Source: an uncultured Porphyromonadaceae bacterium (lineage in GTDB: Bacteria; Bacteroidota; Bacteroidia; Bacteroidales; Muribaculaceae). From it: a stretch of 15,138 nucleotides of DNA. The stretch's first letter is position 1. Each line of letters opens with the position of its first letter. The notes under the pieces were generated by a model. It was not told the origin of the DNA. It made no database searches and saw only the letters and a list, made by a program, of their open reading frames with translations. The position numbers and the translations under genes were made by a program. The stretch is from assembly GCA_947176355.1 (NCBI GenBank), contig CAMWQY010000025.1, positions 1-15,138 of the forward strand, written 5' to 3'. Below, piece after piece: positions 1-6,593 of the stretch.

Positions 1-104
1 GTGATGCCGATCACCTGCACTTTTTTATATTTTTCATCAAGATGCTCAAACTCGATTTCTGCGATAGGAGTGATAACCTCCAGACTAATTTTATAGTTTG
101 TCAT
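1..104 (-). CDS. 5' end of an unrecognised protein, cut by the window edge
   Basis: An ATG at 104-102 opens a minus-strand frame that runs without a stop to the window edge. It gives 34 residues, beginning MTNYKISLEVITPIAEIEFE and continuing through a charged Lys/Glu/Asp stretch to VQVIGI. No signal peptide or membrane segment is visible, so the start of a cytoplasmic protein is likely. The gene lies 60 bases downstream of the MFS gene on the same strand, and a heptamer repeat tract ends about 20 bases before the ATG. The fragment is too short to name a family. Confidence 0.6.
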   Translation of the reverse strand, partial: MTNYKISLEVITPIAEIEFEHLDEKYKKVQVIGI

Positions 105-124
105 AATACTTTACCGTAACAAAT

Positions 125-158
125 AATTATGCATTATGAATTATGCATTATGAATTAT
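125..158. repeat. Heptamer tandem repeat, alternating AATTATG and CATTATG
   Basis: Reading plus-strand bases in steps of seven gives aattatg, cattatg, aattatg, cattatg and aattat, which is nearly five units. Because A and C alternate at the first position, it also reads as a 14-bp unit repeated 2.4 times. The tract fills most of the 60-base gap between the MFS stop and the next minus-strand gene, ending about 20 bases before that gene's ATG. It could affect promoter spacing or the leader; that is inference. Confidence 0.85.
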
Positions 159-164
159 ACCTTA

Positions 165-1346
165 TTAGTTTTCATTGAGCCGACGCCGTTCGAAGAAATA
201 CCGTGTGAAGAAGATGAAAAGCAAAGCTCCCGCTCCCTGCATGATTGCAGTTGCGTGGAAAGCTTGTAAAAAACCAATGTGTTCCGCAATAATTCCACCT
301 AAAAGTATTCCGACTCCCATTCCCAAATCCCATGAGATAAGTATCGATGAATTTGCGGTGCCTCTTTGGTCGTGACGCGCTACCTTGATAAACATGTTAA
401 GGAAAGCAGGATACATCTGACCATTGCCAAGCCCGATCAACAAAGCTGAAAGATAAAAACTCCAAGGAGTCACTACGAATGCAAACATAGCATAGCCAAC
501 AAGTGAAACCAATACTCCTATCAAGGCATTATGAGTAAGTAATCCTTTTCTTAGACTCTTTGCTCCAAATAATCTGGATACAAACAGACCGGCAGATAAT
601 ATCATAAAGAAAATCCCTGTGCCGTCGGTAATGTTAAGTTCTTGCTTTCCATATAGTGCTACATAGTTGCTCATGACTCCCCAGCATGCTCCGAAAAAGA
701 AAATGTTGACGGCAAGAAGCCATGCTCTTCCTAAAAAGAAATGATCAAGACTTAACTTAGGTTTCCCTTCTATCTTCTCACGTTTCGGTAGTTTTACAGT
801 TGTGCTGAATATAAACCCAAGAAAGGCAAGTGCCAATGAGAGCCAAAAGAGTAGCTTGAAATTGTCAGTCAGATGATAGATATAAATGCCAATACTTGGA
901 GCCACTGCCATGGCAAGATTATTGCTGAGTCCATAATATCCTATTCCCTCATTTCTGCGGCTCGATGGGAGAACGTCGATTGCAGCGGTGCTGTTGGCAA
1001 CTGTTGTGGCTCCAAACGGTATGCCATGCATGGTTCTGACGATGAAAAACATCAATAGGGTGCTTGCTCCTAAATATCCGCTGAAACATAAAAAGAAACA
1101 GAAGAAACAAATCATTAACACTGTTTTCCTATCAAACGTGTCAACAAAAAAGCCACTGAATGGTCTTATCAATAGGGTAGCAACGACATATCCCGACAAT
1201 ATCACACCGATAAGATCCTTATCTGCCTTAAATTCGCTGTCAAGATATAAAGGCAAAAGCGGAGTCAGAAGATAGAATGCGAAAAAAAGAAGGAAATTGC
1301 AAATCATTACCTTCAAGTATTCTTTATTCCATAACTTTTCTTTCAT
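165..1346 (-). CDS. Major facilitator superfamily (MFS) transporter
   Basis: Probable proton-coupled exporter in the inner membrane; the substrate cannot be told from sequence. The 393 residues form a nearly continuous series of hydrophobic segments, fitting the 12-helix MFS fold in two halves joined by a basic loop at about residues 185-200 (KLPKREKIEGKPK). The family's motif A is seen after helix 2 at about 65-74 (GFFVDTFDRK: Gly65, Asp69, Arg73, Lys74). An RNEGIGYYG segment at 131-139 resembles the drug or sugar-efflux type of small MFS proteins. The start ATG lies directly before the first amphipathic stretch, and an AT-rich leader with no Shine-Dalgarno sequence precedes it. Upstream is a repeat-bearing spacer, then the end of the LolE-like gene on the same strand. 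Length and fold are normal. Family assignment is secure; substrate and efflux direction are inference. Confidence 0.9.
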   Translation of the reverse strand: MKEKLWNKEYLKVMICNFLLFFAFYLLTPLLPLYLDSEFKADKDLIGVILSGYVVATLLIRPFSGFFVDTFDRKTVLMICFFCFFLCFSGYLGASTLLMFFIVRTMHGIPFGATTVANSTAAIDVLPSSRRNEGIGYYGLSNNLAMAVAPSIGIYIYHLTDNFKLLFWLSLALAFLGFIFSTTVKLPKREKIEGKPKLSLDHFFLGRAWLLAVNIFFFGACWGVMSNYVALYGKQELNITDGTGIFFMILSAGLFVSRLFGAKSLRKGLLTHNALIGVLVSLVGYAMFAFVVTPWSFYLSALLIGLGNGQMYPAFLNMFIKVARHDQRGTANSSILISWDLGMGVGILLGGIIAEHIGFLQAFHATAIMQGAGALLFIFFTRYFFERRRLNEN

Positions 1347-1376
1347 AATAAAAATTTAATTCAAATTTCGCTTGTT

Positions 1377-1415
1377 CTTTTGCGCCTTTGCGCCCTCTGC
1401 GTGAGATTTTTAGAG
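1377..1415. repeat. Intergenic TTTGCG-rich repeat, copy A
   Basis: This segment has an internal near-8-bp periodicity (tttgcgcc, tttgcgcc), followed by ctctgcgtgaga and a T-run. A second copy at 15099-15135 is in the same orientation and differs in the core by one base (C versus T) before the tails diverge. Here it lies between the MFS start and the LolE-like stop, outside any gene. Confidence 0.75.
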
Positions 1416-1473
1416 ATTGCGAAAGTTGCGTATTTAAGGTTCGCGTTGCTATATATGCTCAACTGCTGTGGGA

Positions 1474-2712
1474 TTATTCACTTCGCATTGTCTCGGATGG
1501 TGAGATGTTTGCGATTATGCGACTTGGGTAAATCAAAGTAAGATAAATGATTGCCAATACTCCTATATTCAATATGAGGAATGCCATCCAGTTCATCTCT
1601 ATGGGCACGAAGTCAATATAGTAGCTTGACGCATCGAGCTTGAAGATATGATATTTGTCTTGGATCAGAAGTATTCCAATTATCAATGCATTCCCTATCG
1701 CCATGCCCAATATAGCTACTCTCAAAGCAAGATATACGAATACTTGACGCACTTTCGCATTGGCTGCTCCTAAAGCCTTAATAAGACCAATAAACCTTTT
1801 TTTATCGAGTATGATAGTCAGCATTCCACTGACAAGCGTCACGCAACCGACAATCATCATAAGTGTCAGCACCACTATTACATTTGTGTCAAGCATCGAA
1901 AGCCAGTGGAAATAACTCGCGCCCTGAATATGTGCATTCTCAAGGTAATAGGTTTTATATATCAGGCCTTCGGCGGAAGCTTCGTTGAGACTGTTCTGGA
2001 TATTGATCGTTTCTTCTTCAAGTCTATTGAAATCTTGAGTATTAATAAGTATGCTTGAACCCTGATTGGCTTTCAGACCTGTGAAAGCCTCCGCAAGTCC
2101 ACGACTGCCGTATACCATTAGATCATCGTATGCATCGAAATGGGAGTCAAAGATTCCGGCAATCTTCAGACGACGCACTTTCACATCATCATTGATGAAA
2201 TAGCAATCCACCTTGTCATCCTGTTTCAGTCCCATCTGGGTTGCTGCCATTCTTGACAGTACTATATCAAGGCGTGTGCTGTCTGTGCTGTAATCCGGAA
2301 TTCTGCCTGAAATCAGATTGGCACTCAAGAAATCCCGAGTAGCCTTGTCTTCAAGAGTTTTAAGAAATATACCCTTAAAGTCATTAGGGGTCTTGAGAAT
2401 CGCAGGTATGGAAATCTGGAGGGAGTAATCTTTTATATCCGTTTGGGAGTCGAGGATTTTTTTTAGAGTTGGAGTCATAGTTATGATGTAGTCACCGTCA
2501 CTGCTATTGCTGACGGTCATCACGATATGTGATGTGAATCCCAACACCTTGTCAGTGATTTCTCTCTTAAATCCAAGGACTATCGCTATTGAAGCTATCA
2601 TGACAGCCACTGAAAGAGCTATGGCAGCCGTAGCCACCTTTACTCCGGGACTCGCTTTCCTTCCGCTGCTTCCCAAAGCCAATCTTCTACCAAGATATAA
2701 TGCGTAATTCAT
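1474..2712 (-). CDS. FtsX/LolE-type ABC transporter permease
   Basis: Membrane subunit of the family that includes LolC/LolE, which move lipoproteins from the inner membrane towards the outer membrane, and FtsX/MacB-like permeases. The 412 residues show the standard layout: one N-terminal membrane helix (about 25-47), a large periplasmic domain (about 50-270), then three helices (about 277-302, 323-350 and 374-396). The cytoplasmic coupling segment DKKRFIGLIKALGA at 303-316 is typical of LolC/E, where it contacts the ATPase. The N-terminal LGRRLALGSSGRKASPGVKVA also fits the family. No LolD-type ATPase gene is present in this window, so the partner must be encoded elsewhere. Transcription probably starts at the promoter at 2778-2808, giving a leader of about 60 nt. 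Being a LolE-like permease is well supported; its exact cargo is inference. Confidence 0.87.
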   Translation of the reverse strand: MNYALYLGRRLALGSSGRKASPGVKVATAAIALSVAVMIASIAIVLGFKREITDKVLGFTSHIVMTVSNSSDGDYIITMTPTLKKILDSQTDIKDYSLQISIPAILKTPNDFKGIFLKTLEDKATRDFLSANLISGRIPDYSTDSTRLDIVLSRMAATQMGLKQDDKVDCYFINDDVKVRRLKIAGIFDSHFDAYDDLMVYGSRGLAEAFTGLKANQGSSILINTQDFNRLEEETINIQNSLNEASAEGLIYKTYYLENAHIQGASYFHWLSMLDTNVIVVLTLMMIVGCVTLVSGMLTIILDKKRFIGLIKALGAANAKVRQVFVYLALRVAILGMAIGNALIIGILLIQDKYHIFKLDASSYYIDFVPIEMNWMAFLILNIGVLAIIYLTLIYPSRIIANISPSETMRSE

Positions 2713-2777
2713 AATTTGCTTTTTATGTTATGCGTCGTGCGTAGGTCTTCGACATAATATTAGTCGAAAATCACGTG

Positions 2778-2808
2778 CAAAAGTACAAAAAAAATAGAAA
2801 CTATACAA
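2778..2808 (-). promoter_or_regulatory. Bacteroidetes-type promoter for the LolE-like gene
   Basis: On the minus strand, TTG (2808-2806) is followed by exactly 20 bases and then TACTTTTG (2785-2778). This matches the Bacteroidetes primary sigma pattern TTG-N19-21-TANNTTTG at every fixed base. The predicted transcript start is about 2770, some 60 nt before the ATG. Confidence 0.7.
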
Positions 2809-2813
2809 TTATG

Positions 2814-2828
2814 TACTAAACTTTAGTA
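2814..2828. promoter_or_regulatory. 15-bp perfect palindrome in a divergent spacer, possible operator
   Basis: The sequence tactaaaCtttagta has 7-bp arms that pair perfectly around one central base. It lies between the divergently read LolE-like and PepSY-like genes, five bases upstream of the -33 element of the minus-strand promoter. On the plus strand it overlaps a weak -7-like element, TATTCTTG (2827-2834, one mismatch). Position and symmetry fit a binding site for a dimeric regulator, but no regulator gene is adjacent. Confidence 0.45.
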
Positions 2829-2883
2829 TTCTTGCGTGTGTTTATTTTTAAACAAAAATACTAATTGAAAAACACTTGAAGAT

Positions 2884-3330
2884 ATGAAGAAATACATACT
2901 TTTAACTGTGGCTTTGATAGCCTGTTTTTTCTCGGGATATGCTTTTGATAAGTATTCCATCGACCGAAATGATCTTCCTGAAGCCGCCCGGCAATTCCTT
3001 ACTGAATATTTTCCTAAGGCTAAAGTCGGGATGGTAAAGACCGACAAGCATCTGCTGAAGAAGACTGATTATGATGTGAAACTCGTCAATGGCACTAAGA
3101 TTGAGTTTAACAATGCAGGAAAATGGACTTCTGTTGATTGTAAGAACAGGGAAGTGCCGGAAGGGATAATCCCAAAGAATATTCGAAATTATGTGAAGAA
3201 AAATTTCCCGGATGTGAAGATCGTAAAAATTGAAAAGACTATCAGTAAATATGAAGTCGGACTTTCAGACGATGTTGAACTTACATTTAATTCCTTGGGA
3301 CAGTTTAAAAATATGAAGCTGGATGATTGA
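2884..3330 (+). CDS. PepSY-like (DUF2874-type) secreted protein
   Basis: Small periplasmic or exported protein of the PepSY-like group common in Bacteroidales, whose exact job is unknown. The 148 residues begin with a Sec signal peptide (MKK, then a hydrophobic run to about residue 20, FSGYA before the likely cut). Two repeats of one unit follow: LPEAARQFLTEYFPKAKV (31-48), then YDVKLVNGTKIEFNNAGKW; and VPEGIIPKNIRNYVKKNFPD (91-110), then KYEVGLSDDVELTFNSLGQ. Each has a helix with a conserved P/YFP-type turn, followed by beta strands with an 'EF.n..G.w' ending, the usual internal duplication of the family. The ATG at 2884 is preceded by an A-rich stretch without a strong Shine-Dalgarno sequence. 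The gene stands alone, divergent from the LolE-like gene and convergent with the AI-2E gene. Function beyond the family name is not assignable. Confidence 0.85.
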   Translation: MKKYILLTVALIACFFSGYAFDKYSIDRNDLPEAARQFLTEYFPKAKVGMVKTDKHLLKKTDYDVKLVNGTKIEFNNAGKWTSVDCKNREVPEGIIPKNIRNYVKKNFPDVKIVKIEKTISKYEVGLSDDVELTFNSLGQFKNMKLDD

Positions 3331-3348
3331 GTGTCATCCAGCTTTTTT
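3316..3348 (+). terminator. Rho-independent terminator overlapping the PepSY-like gene's stop codon
   Basis: The arm aagctggatga (3316-3326) pairs perfectly over 11 bp with tcatccagctt (3334-3344) around a 7-base loop that contains the stop codon. Six T's (3343-3348) follow the plus-strand stem. The left arm encodes the last four residues, so terminator and gene end share bases. The convergent AI-2E gene ends 24 bases further on. On the minus strand no tight T-run follows, so action in that direction is doubtful. Confidence 0.88.
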
Positions 3349-3371
3349 ATTGTCATATTGTATATCCAATG

Positions 3372-4472
3372 TCAATGGGTTGGTGGCTCCGGAGGGATTA
3401 CGGTTTTGGCTTTCTTCGGGCGAGGGTTGGATATGTAGCGTTCGTAATAGATCATTATAAGTGATGATACAGGAAGCGCGATTATCATACCTATGATGCC
3501 CAATAAGCTACCCCATATAGAAAGCGAGAGAAGAATCAGGGCGGCATTCATCCCCATTTCTTTTCCCATTATGTGGGGTGTCAATATATAGTCGCATATA
3601 CATTGGCTTACGACATATACGAGAAGTGACCGACCCATCAGACTTAGGAAAGTCACCTCACCACTCAATGAATAAATAGCGCAAATGATAGCTACCGGTA
3701 TGAGAGTGACATACTGGAAATATGGTATCATATAAAGAATACCGACAAGCAGTCCCATCGGAATTGCAAGAGGCAGTCCTACTATCGAGAATCCTATGCA
3801 GTAGAATACCGTAGCGCACAATGCCACAAGTCCTTGTCCTCGAAAATAATGGTCCATACTTGTCTGGACTTCTCTTACTATCACCATAGCATTCTCTCGA
3901 TATTTGTGTGGTATGATGAGCTTAAATCCCTTTACTATCTGAGGATAATCTATGAGTATGAACAAAACATAGATAAGCGTCAAAGCCCATTCCAATACAT
4001 CCATGATGACACTTATAGACTCGTTTAGCAAGGAAGTGCCTTTGCTTATGATTGAGCCCAGATGCAGATTGCTCAATTGTGACTTTATGGCAGTAGGCCG
4101 GACGTAAGTTTCCACCCATGATATAATATCGGCAAATTCTTTTGGCATCGGTCGCTTTCCGGTGTTGACATCGTGAATGATATCATTCAAGACATCAAGC
4201 TCTTTGATGACATGGGGCATAAAGAGGAAGACTATTCCGGCTGCCACCGCCACAACCTCTATTACTGTCAATATTGAGGAAAAGGCGCGTCCTTTTTCCC
4301 GGATAAGCTTACGGTTTAGATCCACGAGTGGCTGAAGGATATATGCCACGAAACATGCAACAAAGAAAGGAAGAAGCACATCTCGCAGATGGTTGATCAG
4401 CATTATGAGTGCCACAGCAATCGCGATGCTGATAATGAGCTTCATTATTCGGTCTATGTTCCAGTAATGCAT
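3372..4472 (-). CDS. AI-2E family (PerM/TqsA-type) membrane protein
   Basis: Inner-membrane protein of the AI-2E family, whose characterised members include the autoinducer-2 exporter TqsA and Na+/H+ antiporters; the substrate is not readable here. The 366 residues show N-terminal helices (about 10-28, 31-50 and 66-88), a soluble region (about 90-150), and a hydrophobic C-terminal half. The family signature near the C-terminus is clear: TPHIMGKEMGMNAALILLSL at 298-317, then IWGSLLGIIGMIIALP at 319-334. The tail is basic and proline-rich (RPKKAKTVIPPEPPTH). The ATG at 4472 is used here; Met10 is a possible alternative because helix 1 starts just after it. The gene begins 30 bases after the TPR gene on the same strand with no terminator between, so co-transcription from the TPR promoter is likely. 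The quorum-sensing role implied by the family name should not be assumed. Confidence 0.88.
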   Translation of the reverse strand: MHYWNIDRIMKLIISIAIAVALIMLINHLRDVLLPFFVACFVAYILQPLVDLNRKLIREKGRAFSSILTVIEVVAVAAGIVFLFMPHVIKELDVLNDIIHDVNTGKRPMPKEFADIISWVETYVRPTAIKSQLSNLHLGSIISKGTSLLNESISVIMDVLEWALTLIYVLFILIDYPQIVKGFKLIIPHKYRENAMVIVREVQTSMDHYFRGQGLVALCATVFYCIGFSIVGLPLAIPMGLLVGILYMIPYFQYVTLIPVAIICAIYSLSGEVTFLSLMGRSLLVYVVSQCICDYILTPHIMGKEMGMNAALILLSLSIWGSLLGIIGMIIALPVSSLIMIYYERYISNPRPKKAKTVIPPEPPTH

Positions 4473-4502
4473 CTTTTATAATTATTAAGGATATTCGATT
4501 TG

Positions 4503-6509
4503 TTATTTCATACGTTTCAGGATGTTGTAGCTCGGAAGGACACCGAGTTCACCGGCTCGTGAGAGATCGGCAAAAGCTTCGTTTTTCTTTCCTGATGAAA
4601 GATAGCAGAGGCCTCGGTTGTAGTACGCTGCTCCGAAGTCCGGATCGATTTCAATTGCTTTAGTGAAGCATTCCGCTGCTTGGGAATAATCGCGTTGGGT
4701 ATATAAAATGAATCCCTTGTTAAACCATCCGTGTATCAGTCTTGGATCAAGTCGAATAGCTGCATCGAAATCTGCAGCAGACTTGGCTATTCCATACATC
4801 GCAGTTCTTTGGTCTTCTTGTGTGCGGGCATACTCATACTGTGCCACTCCTCTTGCAATGTAAGCTATTGTGAAGTCTTTATTATTCTCAATGATAGCAT
4901 CAAAATCCTCGATGGCTGACTTGTAGTTTTTCAGCATCGAGTATGTGACTCCTCTGGCGAGAAGATCGGCAGGTCGCACTTTGTTTCCACTGGCAGAAAT
5001 CACTGAGGTATAATTTTCAGCCATTTTGAAGAGATTGTTGTATTCTGAATCATCCATTCCTGTTTGAAGAGGAGCCAGATATAGAGTCTTGGTTATATAT
5101 CTGCCACGGTTGAAATCATCAAGAGAACGGAAATAATTGGTCACTCCTCCCAAGGATTTTAATGGCGGATTAAATGAAATAGTATACAGCGGTTCCGGTT
5201 CTGCCATCACGTTTCTGTCTTGCACGCGCCCTTTAATCTTTTCATTATATGATAGTTGAGTCTCGGGTAGATCATTCATGGTGACCAATTGATTGAATCG
5301 GTCCATCACTTCATTTTCATCCTCTTCTTCTCCATCAGGAGTTCGGTTGGCATTTCGGGGAGTGCCGGCTGCAATTGTCGGACGGTCAAGAGGATTAGAT
5401 TCAGGATTTGCTACATACTTTCTCACAAGGTTTTCAGCATGATTGATATTCGCACCTACAGCCTTCAGATTTCCAAGGTTTCTTTCAGCTTCTGCGATTG
5501 CATAATAGACAGGATAGAAATTGGGGTATCTTCCCGCTATGCTCTTGAAGTCGGAGAGTGCCTCTTTATATTCTTTAGTTTCGAGTTCTACAAGTCCTCG
5601 ATTGTATAGAGCATGAAAATTTTGAGGATTCAATTCAAGTACATCTGAGAAATCCTTCTTTGCATTGATGAGATCTTTCACCTCAAATCTCAGAAGAGCC
5701 CTGTTGAAAAGAGCCGCGATGTTTTTCGGGTCGAGTTGGAGTGCATAATTATAGTCAGACATTGCCCCAAGGTAATTGTCTGTGTTATAACGGAGATAAG
5801 CTCTGTTGATGTAGAATCCGGTTTCTTCCGGATATAGCTTTACCGCCTCGTCCATATCTTTTAATGCCACATCCCAATTTCCACGGCTGCTTTCGATTTC
5901 AGCACGTATTAAATAAGGATTGACCATCGCACGATTTAGCTTGATAGCTTTTTCTACATCGTCGAGGGCTGCCAACGTATCTTCTCGCTGAAGATTAAGA
6001 GAAGCCCGGGCGGCATAGCCATCTTCAAAACGCGGGTAGAGTCGAAGTAGGGTATTCATCGTCTGGAGTGCTTCGTCGTTTTTCTTAAGCGTGGTTTGAG
6101 CCACTCCTTTATAAAATAGAAAGTATTTATCGGTAGGGTCATGTTTGAGACCCTCATTATAATCTTCTATGGCAAGGGAATCAAGGCCAAGATGCTGACG
6201 CGCAAAGCCTCTGAGTTTATAAGCTTCTGTTTTGAATTTATTGCGTTTAAGAGCCTCTGTGCAGTCGATTTCAGCTCCCTTATAATCGTCAAGACTCATT
6301 TTTGCTAAACCTCGAAGAAAATAAGGATCAGCAAGGTATGGCTTAGCTTTTATCGCTTGATTAAAGTATTGTATGGCAAGCATATAGTCATCCATTGAAA
6401 GGACGTTTCTTCCTATAGTCATCACTTGCTCGGCGTTTATCTGAGCATTGACAGCTATCGGAAAGAATATGCTTACACTTAGTAATAAGTATTTTGCGAA
6501 ACGTTTCAT
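4503..6509 (-). CDS. Secreted protein with two TPR arrays
   Basis: Large exported tetratricopeptide-repeat protein, probably a periplasmic or outer-membrane-linked scaffold; no enzyme domain is visible. The signal peptide covers residues 1-22 (MKRFAKYLLL, hydrophobic core, cut near VNA|Q), with no lipobox cysteine. An N-terminal array of about nine or ten TPR units spans roughly 25-365, with clear units such as YFLRGLAKMSLDDYKGAEID (63-82) and LFNRALLRFEVKDLINAKKD (267-286). A linker at about 366-450 is rich in Asn, Pro and acidic residues (GEEEDENE, 393-400). A segment with YTISFNPP (442-449) follows, then a second array from about 514 to 656, ending with GAAYYNRGLCYLSSGKKNEA. The 668-residue frame is intact. 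It is probably co-transcribed with the AI-2E gene. The start is fixed by the signal peptide, but it lies only five bases from a predicted -7 promoter element. Confidence 0.88.
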   Translation of the reverse strand: MKRFAKYLLLSVSIFFPIAVNAQINAEQVMTIGRNVLSMDDYMLAIQYFNQAIKAKPYLADPYFLRGLAKMSLDDYKGAEIDCTEALKRNKFKTEAYKLRGFARQHLGLDSLAIEDYNEGLKHDPTDKYFLFYKGVAQTTLKKNDEALQTMNTLLRLYPRFEDGYAARASLNLQREDTLAALDDVEKAIKLNRAMVNPYLIRAEIESSRGNWDVALKDMDEAVKLYPEETGFYINRAYLRYNTDNYLGAMSDYNYALQLDPKNIAALFNRALLRFEVKDLINAKKDFSDVLELNPQNFHALYNRGLVELETKEYKEALSDFKSIAGRYPNFYPVYYAIAEAERNLGNLKAVGANINHAENLVRKYVANPESNPLDRPTIAAGTPRNANRTPDGEEEDENEVMDRFNQLVTMNDLPETQLSYNEKIKGRVQDRNVMAEPEPLYTISFNPPLKSLGGVTNYFRSLDDFNRGRYITKTLYLAPLQTGMDDSEYNNLFKMAENYTSVISASGNKVRPADLLARGVTYSMLKNYKSAIEDFDAIIENNKDFTIAYIARGVAQYEYARTQEDQRTAMYGIAKSAADFDAAIRLDPRLIHGWFNKGFILYTQRDYSQAAECFTKAIEIDPDFGAAYYNRGLCYLSSGKKNEAFADLSRAGELGVLPSYNILKRMK

Positions 6510-6513
6510 TTGG

Positions 6514-6545
6514 CAAAGTTACTAAGTTTTTTTTAATTGTGCAAA
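6514..6545 (-). promoter_or_regulatory. Bacteroidetes-type promoter for the TPR gene, nearly leaderless
   Basis: On the minus strand, TTTG (6545-6542) is followed by 20 bases and then TAACTTTG (6521-6514), an exact consensus match. The last base of the -7 element is only five bases before the A of the TPR start codon at 6509. Transcription should therefore begin at or within a few bases of the ATG, leaving little or no untranslated leader. Confidence 0.7.
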
Positions 6546-6593
6546 CCCGAAAGGCTCTGTGTGCGTTGTAACATTGACTTAAAAGATAATATT

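Noticed and set aside
125..158. Heptamer tract as a CRISPR-like array
   Set aside because: The units are 7 bp with no spacers between them.
2823..3047. 74-codon minus-strand frame opposite the PepSY-like gene start
   Set aside because: It is antisense to the signal peptide and first repeat of a supported gene, with no family resemblance.
6537..6593. N-terminal extension of NDH-2 from a TTG codon
   Set aside because: It would put 19 Cys/Arg-rich residues before the FAD motif and overlap the divergent TPR promoter; ATG 6594 gives the normal N-terminus.
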